A stretch of DNA of 22,547 nt, taken from contig WQRP01000003.1 in assembly GCA_009786675.1 (NCBI GenBank), positions 1 to 22,547 on the forward strand, written 5' to 3'. Source of the stretch: Treponema sp. (GTDB lineage: Bacteria; Spirochaetota; Spirochaetia; Treponematales; Breznakiellaceae). The translations under genes were made by a program, and so were the position numbers. Under the pieces are notes generated by a model that saw only the letters and a list, made by a program, of their open reading frames with translations, searched no databases and was not told where the DNA came from. This document shows, piece after piece, positions 6,185-13,845 of the stretch (position 1 is its first letter; every line of letters starts with the position of its first letter).

Positions 6185-7543
6185 CTACTGGCTTAGCGAC
6201 TGCAGCGCCTCCCTAATATTGGTAAGCTGGGTGTTAAGGCTCGCGATGTCCGCCTCCTGCCGCCTGTTTTGCTCCTCCAGTTCCCTAATCGCGTTGTCCC
6301 GCGCGCCAAGCTCCTGGCTAAGCGACGCGACCTGCGTCTGGCTTTCCTGCCGTATGGTTTCGGCGGCCTGCGTCTGCGTGGCCACCTGCGCGGCCAGGGT
6401 CGCGTTCTGGGACGTCAGTGTCGCGTTCGCCGACTGCAGCGAGCTTACCGAGCCCTGAAGCTGGGTGATGTGCTGCGCCGCCCCGGCGTCCCCGGCGACA
6501 AGCGCCTCCCTGGCCGATTCAAGCTCGGCTTCCAGCCTGGCGACCTCCCCCTCCAGCCTTGCCTCGGCCTCCCTGTCGGGGGGCAGCGCGCCGGCGATCA
6601 TGGCCTGTTGGGCGACGCGGCTTTCCTCCAGCAGGGTTTCCAGGGCGTCGCTTGCCTGGACGTACAGATCCCTGCGCGCCTGGATTGCGCGCACCCCGTG
6701 AAACGCGGGGCTGTTTATGAATTCCCGCAGGGACGCTATGGTTTGCCCCGCCTCGTCGGCGCGGTTTTCCGCGACCTGCGCGTGGATGTTCGCGAAGAAG
6801 GCAGAGATCTGGGCCTCCACCGCGGCGGCCTGCGCCTGTTCCCTGGAAACCTGGGCAAGTTCCGCGCGGGCCGCGTCCAGATCGGCGGAATGCCTGTCGG
6901 CGACCGCGGTAATCTCGCGGACGCGAGCGTCAAGCTGGGCCTGCAGCATCGCCTCCCTGGAACGAGCCTCTTCCAGTATATGGGATCGCTCCTCCCGCGC
7001 CTGCGCCAGCGCCGCCAGGCGCTCCTCCTGCTGGGTCACCAGCTGTTCCCGGATGGCCTCCTGTTCCAGGGTCAGCACCTCGCTTCCGATAATTAGCTCC
7101 TGCAGCTGCGTCTCGACGTCGCCAAGCGAAAGGAGTATCATGTTGATCTCCGAATCCTTCGCCTCCAAAAGCGAGTTGGTTTCCCTGCGGATTTCGTCGA
7201 TAAGGGCGCGTTCCATGTCGCTGAAGACCCTTGTACCCTCGCGCGCCTGTATGTTGGCCTCGCTCTGGAACGAGTAAAGCGCGAAAAAACCACCGGCAAG
7301 AACCGCCAGGGCGAAGACGTTGACCAGGACCGGGAAAAGCCCGCCGTTCTTTTTCGCCTTAAAGCGGCTCCCCGGGCTTCCGGCGGTTTCGGTTCCCGAG
7401 GAAAGGGCCCGGCGGTTTTTCTCGGCGATGCCGTTTATCTGTACCAGGATTTCCTGCTGTTCCTCGACGGAAATGCCGGAGCTTGCGTCTATGACTATCT
7501 CGGATCCGGCGTCCCGCGCGTCGGTTTTGTTGTTCGCTGTCAT
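6185..7543 (-). CDS. Single-pass membrane-anchored coiled-coil protein, paralogue A
   Basis: I do not recognise a named family. The 452-aa protein has a short cytoplasmic segment with a conserved motif (EEQQEILVQINGIAEKNR, 27-44), a basic stretch RFKAKKNGG, and one transmembrane helix (about 69-91). Then follow a conserved region REGTRVF.DMERALIDEIRRET (about 101-122), a helical region, a domain with SLREFINSPAF...RRDLYVQASDALETLLEE, and a C-terminal coiled coil with QSANATLTSQ-type heptads. Two paralogues lie nearby (7553-8827 and 11660-13735) with the same order. It starts 9 bp after the previous gene, at the 3' end of the parC cluster. The topology (N-in, coiled coil outside) is inferred from the positive residues before the helix. 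Function unknown. Confidence 0.8.
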   Translation of the reverse strand: MTANNKTDARDAGSEIVIDASSGISVEEQQEILVQINGIAEKNRRALSSGTETAGSPGSRFKAKKNGGLFPVLVNVFALAVLAGGFFALYSFQSEANIQAREGTRVFSDMERALIDEIRRETNSLLEAKDSEINMILLSLGDVETQLQELIIGSEVLTLEQEAIREQLVTQQEERLAALAQAREERSHILEEARSREAMLQAQLDARVREITAVADRHSADLDAARAELAQVSREQAQAAAVEAQISAFFANIHAQVAENRADEAGQTIASLREFINSPAFHGVRAIQARRDLYVQASDALETLLEESRVAQQAMIAGALPPDREAEARLEGEVARLEAELESAREALVAGDAGAAQHITQLQGSVSSLQSANATLTSQNATLAAQVATQTQAAETIRQESQTQVASLSQELGARDNAIRELEEQNRRQEADIASLNTQLTNIREALQSLSQ

Positions 7544-7552
7544 TTTTCCCCC

Positions 7553-8827
7553 TTAGTCTGTCGCCGGGTTCTGCCCGGCCTGTAGTCTTGCCTGCACCGC
7601 CCGGCGGATTTCCGAATCGTCAAGCAGGCTCGTAATGAACTGCATCCTGTCCAGAGGATCCTCGTAAGGGACGCTTCCCATGCCGATGGCCTCCTGCAGG
7701 GCCCCGATCTGTTCCTCTATCGCGGCCATGCGCTGCCTGGCCTCGCCGCCCCTTCTTTCGTCCCGCACCACCGCCTCCAGGGTTTCGGCGACCTGGGCCA
7801 TGTCCCTTCTGGGCCGCCCGTCGCGTCCCCGGAAGGCGGGGGTTTCCAGGGCCTCGCGCAGCGATTCAATCGCCTCCTCGGCTTCCCCCGGGGTTTCGGC
7901 GCCGGCGACCCGCCTGCCGGCCCGCGTGGCCAGGCCGGCCAGCTGGCTTTCCTCCGCGTCGGCCCGTCTTTGCTCCCTGCGGGCCTCGGCCAGTTCGTCG
8001 CCGGCGTCCCCGCGCCCCCGTCCGCGTTCCCGTTCGGGATCCCCCCTGGCGGCGCGGGCGGCGCGGCGTTCCTCGCGGAGGGCCAGCAGCTCGGCTTCCT
8101 CGGCCTCGCGGCGTTCCTCCTCGGCGGCGCGCCGCCGGCCAGGTCGCGGTTCCTCCCGGGCGACGGCGTCGTCCGCGCGTTCGCGTTCGCGATCACGCCT
8201 GTTCCGGGGTTCCGTCCCTTCCTCCGCCGTGCGGGCGATTCGGTCCCTCGCGCGGGTGTCGCGCCTGGCCTGCAGGTCCGCCTCGTCGGCGCGGGCCTCG
8301 TCCAGCACTCGGGATCTTTCCCCCCGCGCCAGGGCCAGCGCCGCGCGGCGCTCGTCCCTTTGGGCCCCAAGCCGTTCCCGGGCGGCCAGTTGCTCGGCGG
8401 TCAGGCCGTCGTGGGAAAGATCGCCCAGTTGCGTCTCGACGTCGGCCAGCGACGAAAGGATCGCGCTTATTTCCAGATCCCTTTCCGCCAGGCTGGCCAC
8501 GGTCTCCCTGCGGATCTCCTCGATAAGCGCGCGCTCCGCCGGGTTGAAAACCCTTTCCCCCTCGCGGGCCCGGATCTCGACGTCGCCCTGCATGGCGTAA
8601 AGCGCGAAGAAGCCCCCCGCCAGCATTACCGCGGCGAAGGCGTTGGCCAGGATCGGGAAAAGGCTCCCGTTTTTTTTCGCCTTGAATCCCTTGGACAGAT
8701 CCGTGGATCGGTTTTTCTCGGCGATGCCGTTTATCCGGTCCAGGATTTCCATTTGCTCTTCCCTGGAGATCTCCACCCCGGTGGCCTCGTCCAACGTCGC
8801 GCCCTCGTCTTTTTTTGCCGTGCTCAT
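7553..8827 (-). CDS. Single-pass membrane-anchored coiled-coil protein, paralogue B (Arg/Glu-rich)
   Basis: The 424-aa protein is clearly related to its neighbour: EEQMEILDRINGIAEKNR (23-40), GFKAKKNGSLFPIL, one transmembrane helix (about 57-78) and REGERVFNPAERALIEEIRRET. The centre (about 150-290) is unusual, dominated by Arg, Glu, Ala and Asp with runs such as RDRERERADD and RGRGRG, whereas paralogue A is Gln/Ala-rich there. Similarity returns at AIESLREALETPAFRG. It lacks the long C-terminal NATLNSQ repeats. The ATG overlaps the parC stop by 4 bp (ATGA), so it is probably translated from the parC mRNA. No enzymatic motif is visible; function unknown. Confidence 0.78.
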   Translation of the reverse strand: MSTAKKDEGATLDEATGVEISREEQMEILDRINGIAEKNRSTDLSKGFKAKKNGSLFPILANAFAAVMLAGGFFALYAMQGDVEIRAREGERVFNPAERALIEEIRRETVASLAERDLEISAILSSLADVETQLGDLSHDGLTAEQLAARERLGAQRDERRAALALARGERSRVLDEARADEADLQARRDTRARDRIARTAEEGTEPRNRRDRERERADDAVAREEPRPGRRRAAEEERREAEEAELLALREERRAARAARGDPERERGRGRGDAGDELAEARREQRRADAEESQLAGLATRAGRRVAGAETPGEAEEAIESLREALETPAFRGRDGRPRRDMAQVAETLEAVVRDERRGGEARQRMAAIEEQIGALQEAIGMGSVPYEDPLDRMQFITSLLDDSEIRRAVQARLQAGQNPATD

Positions 8828-10749
8828 TTCTTCCCCACTTCCACCTTGGACACTTCCTTGACGGCCAGCCGGATGCCGCCGGCCTTTAGCCCCCGCACGC
8901 CGAACTTCTGGGACTTGAAGTCCTCGGTAAGTTTCTTTAGCCTGGGCTTCGGCACGTACCTTAGCGTGAACGTGAACCTTGTCCTTGTGTCGATGTGCAG
9001 GACCTTGGCCCCGTCCGGTACAAGGAAGTAGTCCTTGTTCATGATCCAGCCCTCTATGACGCAGCGCTTGATGCAGGCGAAGCCCGTTTCAGCTTCCTTG
9101 TAGATAATCGTAAAGACCGTCTTCGCCAGCAGTTCCTTGTCCGCGACGCCGATCCACCAGGCGTTCGCCCCTATAAACAATTTATCGGGAAGATCGGTTA
9201 CCGAGTACATGCCGTTGTTGCGCAGGGCCAGCACCCGGTCGAAGGGCGAGACCTCGGCGATTTTCTCCCCGGCCACGTTGGTCCCCAGGTACCCGGTCTT
9301 TTTGTCGTACTTAAGCTCGACGTCGCGCTTGACGACCTCCTTGACGTCCACCTTGTCGAAGGCGCCGACCTTAGTCCGCCGCGCCCCCCGCCCGATCTCC
9401 TCGTTGGCCTCGATCTTGGCGATGATCCCCTGCAGGTAGCCGATGGAGTAGGCGACGATGCTCTTTAGGTGCGCGTTGATCTCCTTGACGCGGGCCTTTA
9501 TCTGGTCCATCTCGTCGCGGGCCTTGTTTATGTCGTAAAGCGATATCCGGCGAATCGGGATCCGCAGCAGATGCTCGACGTCGTCGGCGCTTACGCCCCT
9601 GGGCCCGACCTCCTTGGCGAAGGGCTCGAAGCCCCTGACCACCGCCTCGTGGACCCCCTTGGCGGTCTTCATCTTCTCGATGGCCTTGTAGATGCGCTCC
9701 TCGATAAAAATCCGTTCCAGGGTCCGCAGGTGCAGCTTGTTCAGAAGCTCCTTTTTTTCCAGCTCCAGTTCCCTGGTCAGGATTTTGACTAGCTGCTTCG
9801 CGTGGTGCCTGATCACCTCGGTGACGGTCATGACGGCCGGCAGTCCGTCCCTTATGACCAGAAGGTTCACCGAGATGGACTGCTCGCATTCGGTAAAGGC
9901 GAACAGCGCGTCGATGGTCTCCTCGGCGTAGACGCCCCGGGCCAGCTTGATCTCGATTTCGACCTTGTCCGTGGTAAAGTCGCTGATGCCCTGGATCTTC
10001 AGCCTGCCGGCCTTTGCCGCGCCCTCCACGCTGCCGATCAGGCTCTCGGTGGTCGCGCCGAAGGGCAGCTCGGTTATCAGTATGCGCTTGGGGTCGGAGG
10101 TGTCCAGCTTGGCCCGCACCAGAACCTTGCCGACGCCGTCCCGGTAGTCGGATACGTCCACCAGGCCGCCGGTTGGAAAGTCCGGGAACAGCTCGAACTT
10201 CTTGCTGGAAAGGCAGGCGATCTCGGCCTTAAGCACCTCGACGGCGTTGTGGGGCAGGATCCTGGTGGACATGCCGACGGCGATTCCCTCGGCGCCCATG
10301 ACCAGCACCGCCGGGATTTTCGCGGGGAAAAGCACCGGCTCCCTGTTGCGCCCGTCGTAGGAGTCCGCCCACTCGGTAAGCTTGGGGTTGTAGAAGACGT
10401 CCTTGGCCAGGGGGCTCGACTTGCACTCGATGTAACGGGGGGCGGACGCGTTGTCCCCGGTAAGGATGTTGCCGAAGTTCCCCTGCCTGTCTATGAACAG
10501 TTCCTTGTTCGCGATGACCACCAGAGCCGGGCCTATGGACGCCTCGCCGTGGGGATGGTACTTCATGCACTCGCCGACGACGTTGGCCACCTTGTGGAAC
10601 TTGCCGTCGTCCTTCTCGAAAAGGGTGTGCATGATCCGCCTTTGGACCGGCTTAAGGCCGTCCTCCAGATCCGGGATTGCCCTGTCCTTGATTACGTAGG
10701 ACGCGTATTCCAGGAAGTTTCGGTCGAATAGGTTTTTTATGTACGCCAC
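8824..10749 (-). CDS. parC: DNA topoisomerase IV subunit A (ParC/GyrA family)
   Basis: The 641-aa protein has the full breakage-reunion core: LFDRNFLEYASYVIKDRAIPDLEDGLKPVQRRI at the N terminus, KYHPHGEASIG, FIDRQGNFGN, and the active-site Tyr106 in SAPRYIE, followed by PAVLVMGAEGIAVGMST. The short C-terminal part lacks a clear set of gyrase beta-pinwheel GyrA-box repeats, which favours topoisomerase IV over gyrase; sequence style is close to the short ParC of spirochaetes and Bacteroidetes. It pairs with ParE to decatenate chromosomes, but no parE lies in the window. The GTG start at 10749 is set by conservation of the first residues; no ribosome site is visible, and an extended -10 lies directly upstream. 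In the quinolone-resistance region, Ala70 stands where GyrA has Ser83. Confidence 0.92.
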   Translation of the reverse strand: MAYIKNLFDRNFLEYASYVIKDRAIPDLEDGLKPVQRRIMHTLFEKDDGKFHKVANVVGECMKYHPHGEASIGPALVVIANKELFIDRQGNFGNILTGDNASAPRYIECKSSPLAKDVFYNPKLTEWADSYDGRNREPVLFPAKIPAVLVMGAEGIAVGMSTRILPHNAVEVLKAEIACLSSKKFELFPDFPTGGLVDVSDYRDGVGKVLVRAKLDTSDPKRILITELPFGATTESLIGSVEGAAKAGRLKIQGISDFTTDKVEIEIKLARGVYAEETIDALFAFTECEQSISVNLLVIRDGLPAVMTVTEVIRHHAKQLVKILTRELELEKKELLNKLHLRTLERIFIEERIYKAIEKMKTAKGVHEAVVRGFEPFAKEVGPRGVSADDVEHLLRIPIRRISLYDINKARDEMDQIKARVKEINAHLKSIVAYSIGYLQGIIAKIEANEEIGRGARRTKVGAFDKVDVKEVVKRDVELKYDKKTGYLGTNVAGEKIAEVSPFDRVLALRNNGMYSVTDLPDKLFIGANAWWIGVADKELLAKTVFTIIYKEAETGFACIKRCVIEGWIMNKDYFLVPDGAKVLHIDTRTRFTFTLRYVPKPRLKKLTEDFKSQKFGVRGLKAGGIRLAVKEVSKVEVGKK

Positions 10750-10755
10750 GTGCGT

Positions 10756-10764
10756 ATTTTAGCA
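10756..10764 (-). promoter_or_regulatory. Extended -10 element just upstream of parC
   Basis: The minus strand reads TGCTAAAAT, an extended -10 (TGn + TAAAAT), ending 6 bp before the GTG start. No good -35 is seen at 17 bp. If used, the transcript would begin at or next to the start codon, giving a leaderless mRNA, consistent with the missing ribosome site. Confidence 0.35.
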
Positions 10765-10787
10765 GTTTCCGCCCAAAATGTGGAGTG

Positions 10788-11663
10788 CTAAAACCGGATT
10801 GTGCGGGACACCCGGATCCCGTTCGCGCCGGGGACGAAGGAAACGCTCAGCAGCTCCGGATCGACCGTGAGTATCGTCCTGACGCTCCGCAGGTAACTAA
10901 AGGACCTGATTACGTTGAAGGCGGGCTGGATTCCCATGAGCACGATCCCGCCGATCAAAAGATTGTCGTTCGAGATCCCCATGCCGACAAGGGACAAGGC
11001 CAGCCCCGCCCCGGCGGCGACTGCCTGTACGGTGCCGCCGAGCGTGTCGTCCATGACTGTAAACGATCCAAGGCCGGGCACTATGTTCAGGAGCAGCGTC
11101 CCCCAGCGCTGGCCGTTCGTGAAAAGGTTCTTCGTCACCGCCTGGCCCAGCAAAAGGGCGATGATATTGTCGTTGGCGACGTAGGTCGAGTATTCCCGGA
11201 CGGGGGCGGTTCCGCCGCGCACGTTGACCCCCCTGACCCTGAAACGGTAGAAGTCCATGAACGGCTCGAACGCGCCGGTGACGACCACGTCGGCGCCCAG
11301 CAGGATTCCAAGCGATCTGGCCATTGTGATGCTCAGTTCCGAGGCGGCCGGAAACGCGGTTCCCTGCCTAAGCAGGTTTAGCTGGCTTCGGCTCATCACC
11401 GTGAACTCGTCCTTGTCCTCGAACGCGATAATCATCGCGTCGATTAGGTAGTCCGCCATCATGGAGGTGCCGGCCTCGACGGACACCACGGCGATGGTGG
11501 ATCCGCCCCTGAACCCGGGGGAAAGCTCCCCGGTGGCGTTTCTGATCGCGGTCTCCAGGCTTACCCTGGGGATGTACTCGGGGTGGTAGAAGTGCTGGGC
11601 GAGCGCCGTCTGTGCCCCGAGCGCCAGTGTTATCGCGGCCGTCGCGAGCAGGGTTTTTGTCAT
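10788..11663 (-). CDS. Exported CsgG/LpoB-like protein with P13-like membrane segment
   Basis: The 291-aa protein begins with a signal peptide (cleavage probable after ALA22). The middle (about 45-150) resembles the CsgG/LpoB/FlgO fold: IAVVSVEAGTSMMADYLIDAMIIAFEDKDEFTVMSRSQLNLL, then LGILLGADVVVTGAFE. These folds assemble or regulate envelope machines such as curli secretion or penicillin-binding proteins. The C-terminal part has hydrophobic segments and LLNIVPGLGSFTVMDDTLGG, similar to the LN..PGFG.GSF..GD motif of spirochaete P13-type membrane proteins. The start codon overlaps the stop of the 691-aa coiled-coil gene (ATGA), so both are coupled; parC follows after 38 bp. Fold assignment is moderate and function is inferred only. 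Confidence 0.7.
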   Translation of the reverse strand: MTKTLLATAAITLALGAQTALAQHFYHPEYIPRVSLETAIRNATGELSPGFRGGSTIAVVSVEAGTSMMADYLIDAMIIAFEDKDEFTVMSRSQLNLLRQGTAFPAASELSITMARSLGILLGADVVVTGAFEPFMDFYRFRVRGVNVRGGTAPVREYSTYVANDNIIALLLGQAVTKNLFTNGQRWGTLLLNIVPGLGSFTVMDDTLGGTVQAVAAGAGLALSLVGMGISNDNLLIGGIVLMGIQPAFNVIRSFSYLRSVRTILTVDPELLSVSFVPGANGIRVSRTIRF

Positions 11664-13735
11664 TGGTTTAGCAGGGCCTGCCTAAGATGGGTAAGCTGGT
11701 TTGTCAGGCTAGTGTTTGCCGTCCTAAGGGACGAGGCTTCCTGCCTCATGCTCTCGGCGATCCGCGTCTGCGCGCTTAGGCTTGCCTGCAGGTTTTCGAC
11801 CTGGGAATTCAGGTTCGCGTTTGCGGAGTTCAGCGTCGCGTTGGTGGACTGCATCAGGCCAAGCTGGGAGTTCAGCGTGGCGTTTGTCGACTGCAGGGCG
11901 TTTGCCTGGGAGTTCAGCGTGGCGTTCGTCGACTGCAGGGCGTTTGCCTGGGAGTTCAGCGTGGCGTTCGTCGACTGCAGGGCGCTTACCTGGGAATTAA
12001 GCGTGGCGTTTGTCGACTGCAGGGCGCTTACCTGGGAGTTCAGCGTGGCGTTTGTCGACTGCAGGGCGCTTATCTGGGAGTTCAGCATGGCGTTTTCCGA
12101 CTGCTGAAGGTGAGCGGCGATCTGCGCGGAGTCCGCCGCCGCAGGATCCATTATTCTGTCCCTTGCGGCAAGCTCCAGTTCAAGCCTGGCTATTTCCTGT
12201 TGCAGCCTCGCGTAGTGCGCCGCGTCCGGGGGCTCCGCTATTAAGGCGGGGGCTGCCTGCGGTGGCGGGGCGTAAGGCTCGGGGTGCGCCAAGTCTTGGG
12301 CCTGCGGCAAGGCATAAGCCTCCTGTTGCGCCACGACGGCCGGGGTCTCGTTGGCGAGTGCCTCGTGGGCGGCGTTCAGTGCCTGGTGGGCCTGGCGGTT
12401 TTCGTCGAGCAGCGTCCGCAGGGAATTTGCCGCCAGAAGATACAGATCCCTTCCCTGCGCGGCGTAGGATCCCCGGGCGTACAGGAATTCCCGCATCCCC
12501 TCTACGGTCAGTTCGGCCTCGGCGAAACTCCGCTCGCTAATCTGCCTGTGGGCGGTCTCTAGGAAGGCCGCCACCTGGTCATTCACCCTGGCGCCCCGTG
12601 CCTGGTCCCGCGCGAGCCTGGCCAGTTCCTCCCTGGCGGCGTCCAGCTCGGTTCTTGTCCATTCCGCCTCGCCCGGAAGGTACCTTTCCAAGTCCCGGAC
12701 GCGCTCCTGGCGCATAAGCTCCTGGGCCAGCGCCTCGATCTCGCCTAGGAACGTCGCCTCGCGGGCGGCGGCCTCAAGCTGTTCCTGCAGCAGGGCCTCC
12801 TGGATACGGGTTTCGCGCTGGGCCTGCAGCATTAGTTCCTGGCTGCGGGACTCGTCCAGTATGCGGGAGCGCTCCCCCCGCAGAAACGCGATCCTTTCAC
12901 GGTAATAGTCCCGGTCGGTTACGAGCCGTTCCTCGGTAACCAGCTGTTCCTGCGTCAGGATCTCGCCGGGGGCCAGGAGCTCGCGCAGCTGCGTCTCGAC
13001 CGCGTTCAATAGCGCGGTCAGGATGGCAATCTCGTCGTCCGTCGTTTCCAGCAGCGCGTTTGTTTCCCTGCGGATCTCGTAGATCAGGGCGCGTTCCATG
13101 CTGTTGAACACCCTGGTTCCCTCGCGGGCGCTCACGTCGGCCTCGGTCTGGAGCGAGTAAATCACGAAAAGCCCGCCGGCGAGCATGGCCAGGGCAAAGG
13201 CGTTGACCAGGACCGGGAAAAGCCCCCCGTTTTTCCTGGCCTTGAATCGCCCCCTAGGGCCTTTGCCGGATGAAAGGGCGTCGCGGTTCCTTTGGTGGAT
13301 GCCGTTTATCTGCACGAGAATTTCCCGCTGCTCGTCCTCGGGAATCCCGGAGTTGGGGTCTATGAAGCTGTCCTGATCGACGGCGGCGGCCGGTTCCGGC
13401 GGGGTCGCTTCCGGCTGCCCCGGGTTTTCGGGCGCGGGATCGTGCGCGACGGGATCGCCGGCCGTTTCCGGTTGCCCCGGGTTTTCGGGCGTTGGATTGC
13501 GGGGGGCGGGACCGGCGGACGTTTCCCGCCGCCCGGGGTTTTCCGGTGCCGGGACGGCCCCGGGGCCTTTTTCCACGACCTTGTGGACGGTCTTGCCGGC
13601 CGTTTCCGTCCTGCTGCCGCCCCGGCCCGGGCTTTCCCGTTCCGGGAACACGACAAATGCCCCGTAGTTTACCTCGCCGGATTCCGTCCCCCCCCACGAC
13701 GAATGGATGGGGGTCGATGTGTGCTTGCTAGCCAT
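11660..13735 (-). CDS. Single-pass membrane-anchored coiled-coil protein, paralogue C, with 14-residue repeats
   Basis: The 691-aa protein is the longest of three local paralogues. An extra N-terminal region (1-120) is Pro/Gly-rich with repeated PENPGQPE units. The family core follows: EDEQREILVQINGIHQRNR (133-151), RFKARKNGG, one transmembrane helix (about 171-193), REGTRVFNSMERALIYEIRRET, and a long helical region with a MREFLYARGSYAAQGRDLYLLAANSLRTLLDE domain. The C-terminal coiled coil contains six 14-residue units of the form xxALQSTNATLNSQ. The ATG at 13735 has an AGGAGA ribosome site 8 bp upstream. The gene heads the cluster with the CsgG-like gene and parC. A periplasmic rod or spacer is plausible; no enzymatic motif is seen. 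Confidence 0.8.
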   Translation of the reverse strand: MASKHTSTPIHSSWGGTESGEVNYGAFVVFPERESPGRGGSRTETAGKTVHKVVEKGPGAVPAPENPGRRETSAGPAPRNPTPENPGQPETAGDPVAHDPAPENPGQPEATPPEPAAAVDQDSFIDPNSGIPEDEQREILVQINGIHQRNRDALSSGKGPRGRFKARKNGGLFPVLVNAFALAMLAGGLFVIYSLQTEADVSAREGTRVFNSMERALIYEIRRETNALLETTDDEIAILTALLNAVETQLRELLAPGEILTQEQLVTEERLVTDRDYYRERIAFLRGERSRILDESRSQELMLQAQRETRIQEALLQEQLEAAAREATFLGEIEALAQELMRQERVRDLERYLPGEAEWTRTELDAAREELARLARDQARGARVNDQVAAFLETAHRQISERSFAEAELTVEGMREFLYARGSYAAQGRDLYLLAANSLRTLLDENRQAHQALNAAHEALANETPAVVAQQEAYALPQAQDLAHPEPYAPPPQAAPALIAEPPDAAHYARLQQEIARLELELAARDRIMDPAAADSAQIAAHLQQSENAMLNSQISALQSTNATLNSQVSALQSTNATLNSQVSALQSTNATLNSQANALQSTNATLNSQANALQSTNATLNSQLGLMQSTNATLNSANANLNSQVENLQASLSAQTRIAESMRQEASSLRTANTSLTNQLTHLRQALLNQ
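11822..12073 (-). repeat. Six tandem 42-bp units in the coiled-coil gene
   Basis: Units begin at 11822 (degenerate), 11864, 11906, 11948, 11990 and 12032. Each codes for 14 residues, mostly (A/V/I)(N/S)ALQSTNATLNSQ, and the five right-hand units are nearly identical at DNA level. The unit is exactly two heptads, so gain or loss of units would lengthen or shorten the coiled coil without breaking its register. Confidence 0.9.
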
Positions 13736-13845
13736 TGCGAATGTCTCCTTTCACGTCCAGTTGAAAAGATCTTGTGCGCGCCTTGCTTACAGTTTAGTAG
13801 TTTTCGCGGGCCTTTGGTAGGGGGACGGAGGCTGCGGGCCGTTTT

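Noticed and set aside
6269..7096. Long plus-strand open frame (275 codons) opposite the coiled-coil gene
   Set aside because: GC-rich antisense shadow: composition is biased and no domain is recognisable, whereas the minus-strand frame has conserved paralogue motifs.
11822..12073. CRISPR-like array
   Set aside because: The repeats are contiguous with no unique spacers and are in-frame coding for a coiled coil.
13736..13845. Terminator or promoter between the histidine kinase and the 691-aa coiled-coil gene
   Set aside because: GCGGGCC occurs twice but as a direct, not inverted, repeat, and no convincing -35/-10 pair was found; only the ribosome site AGGAGA is supported.
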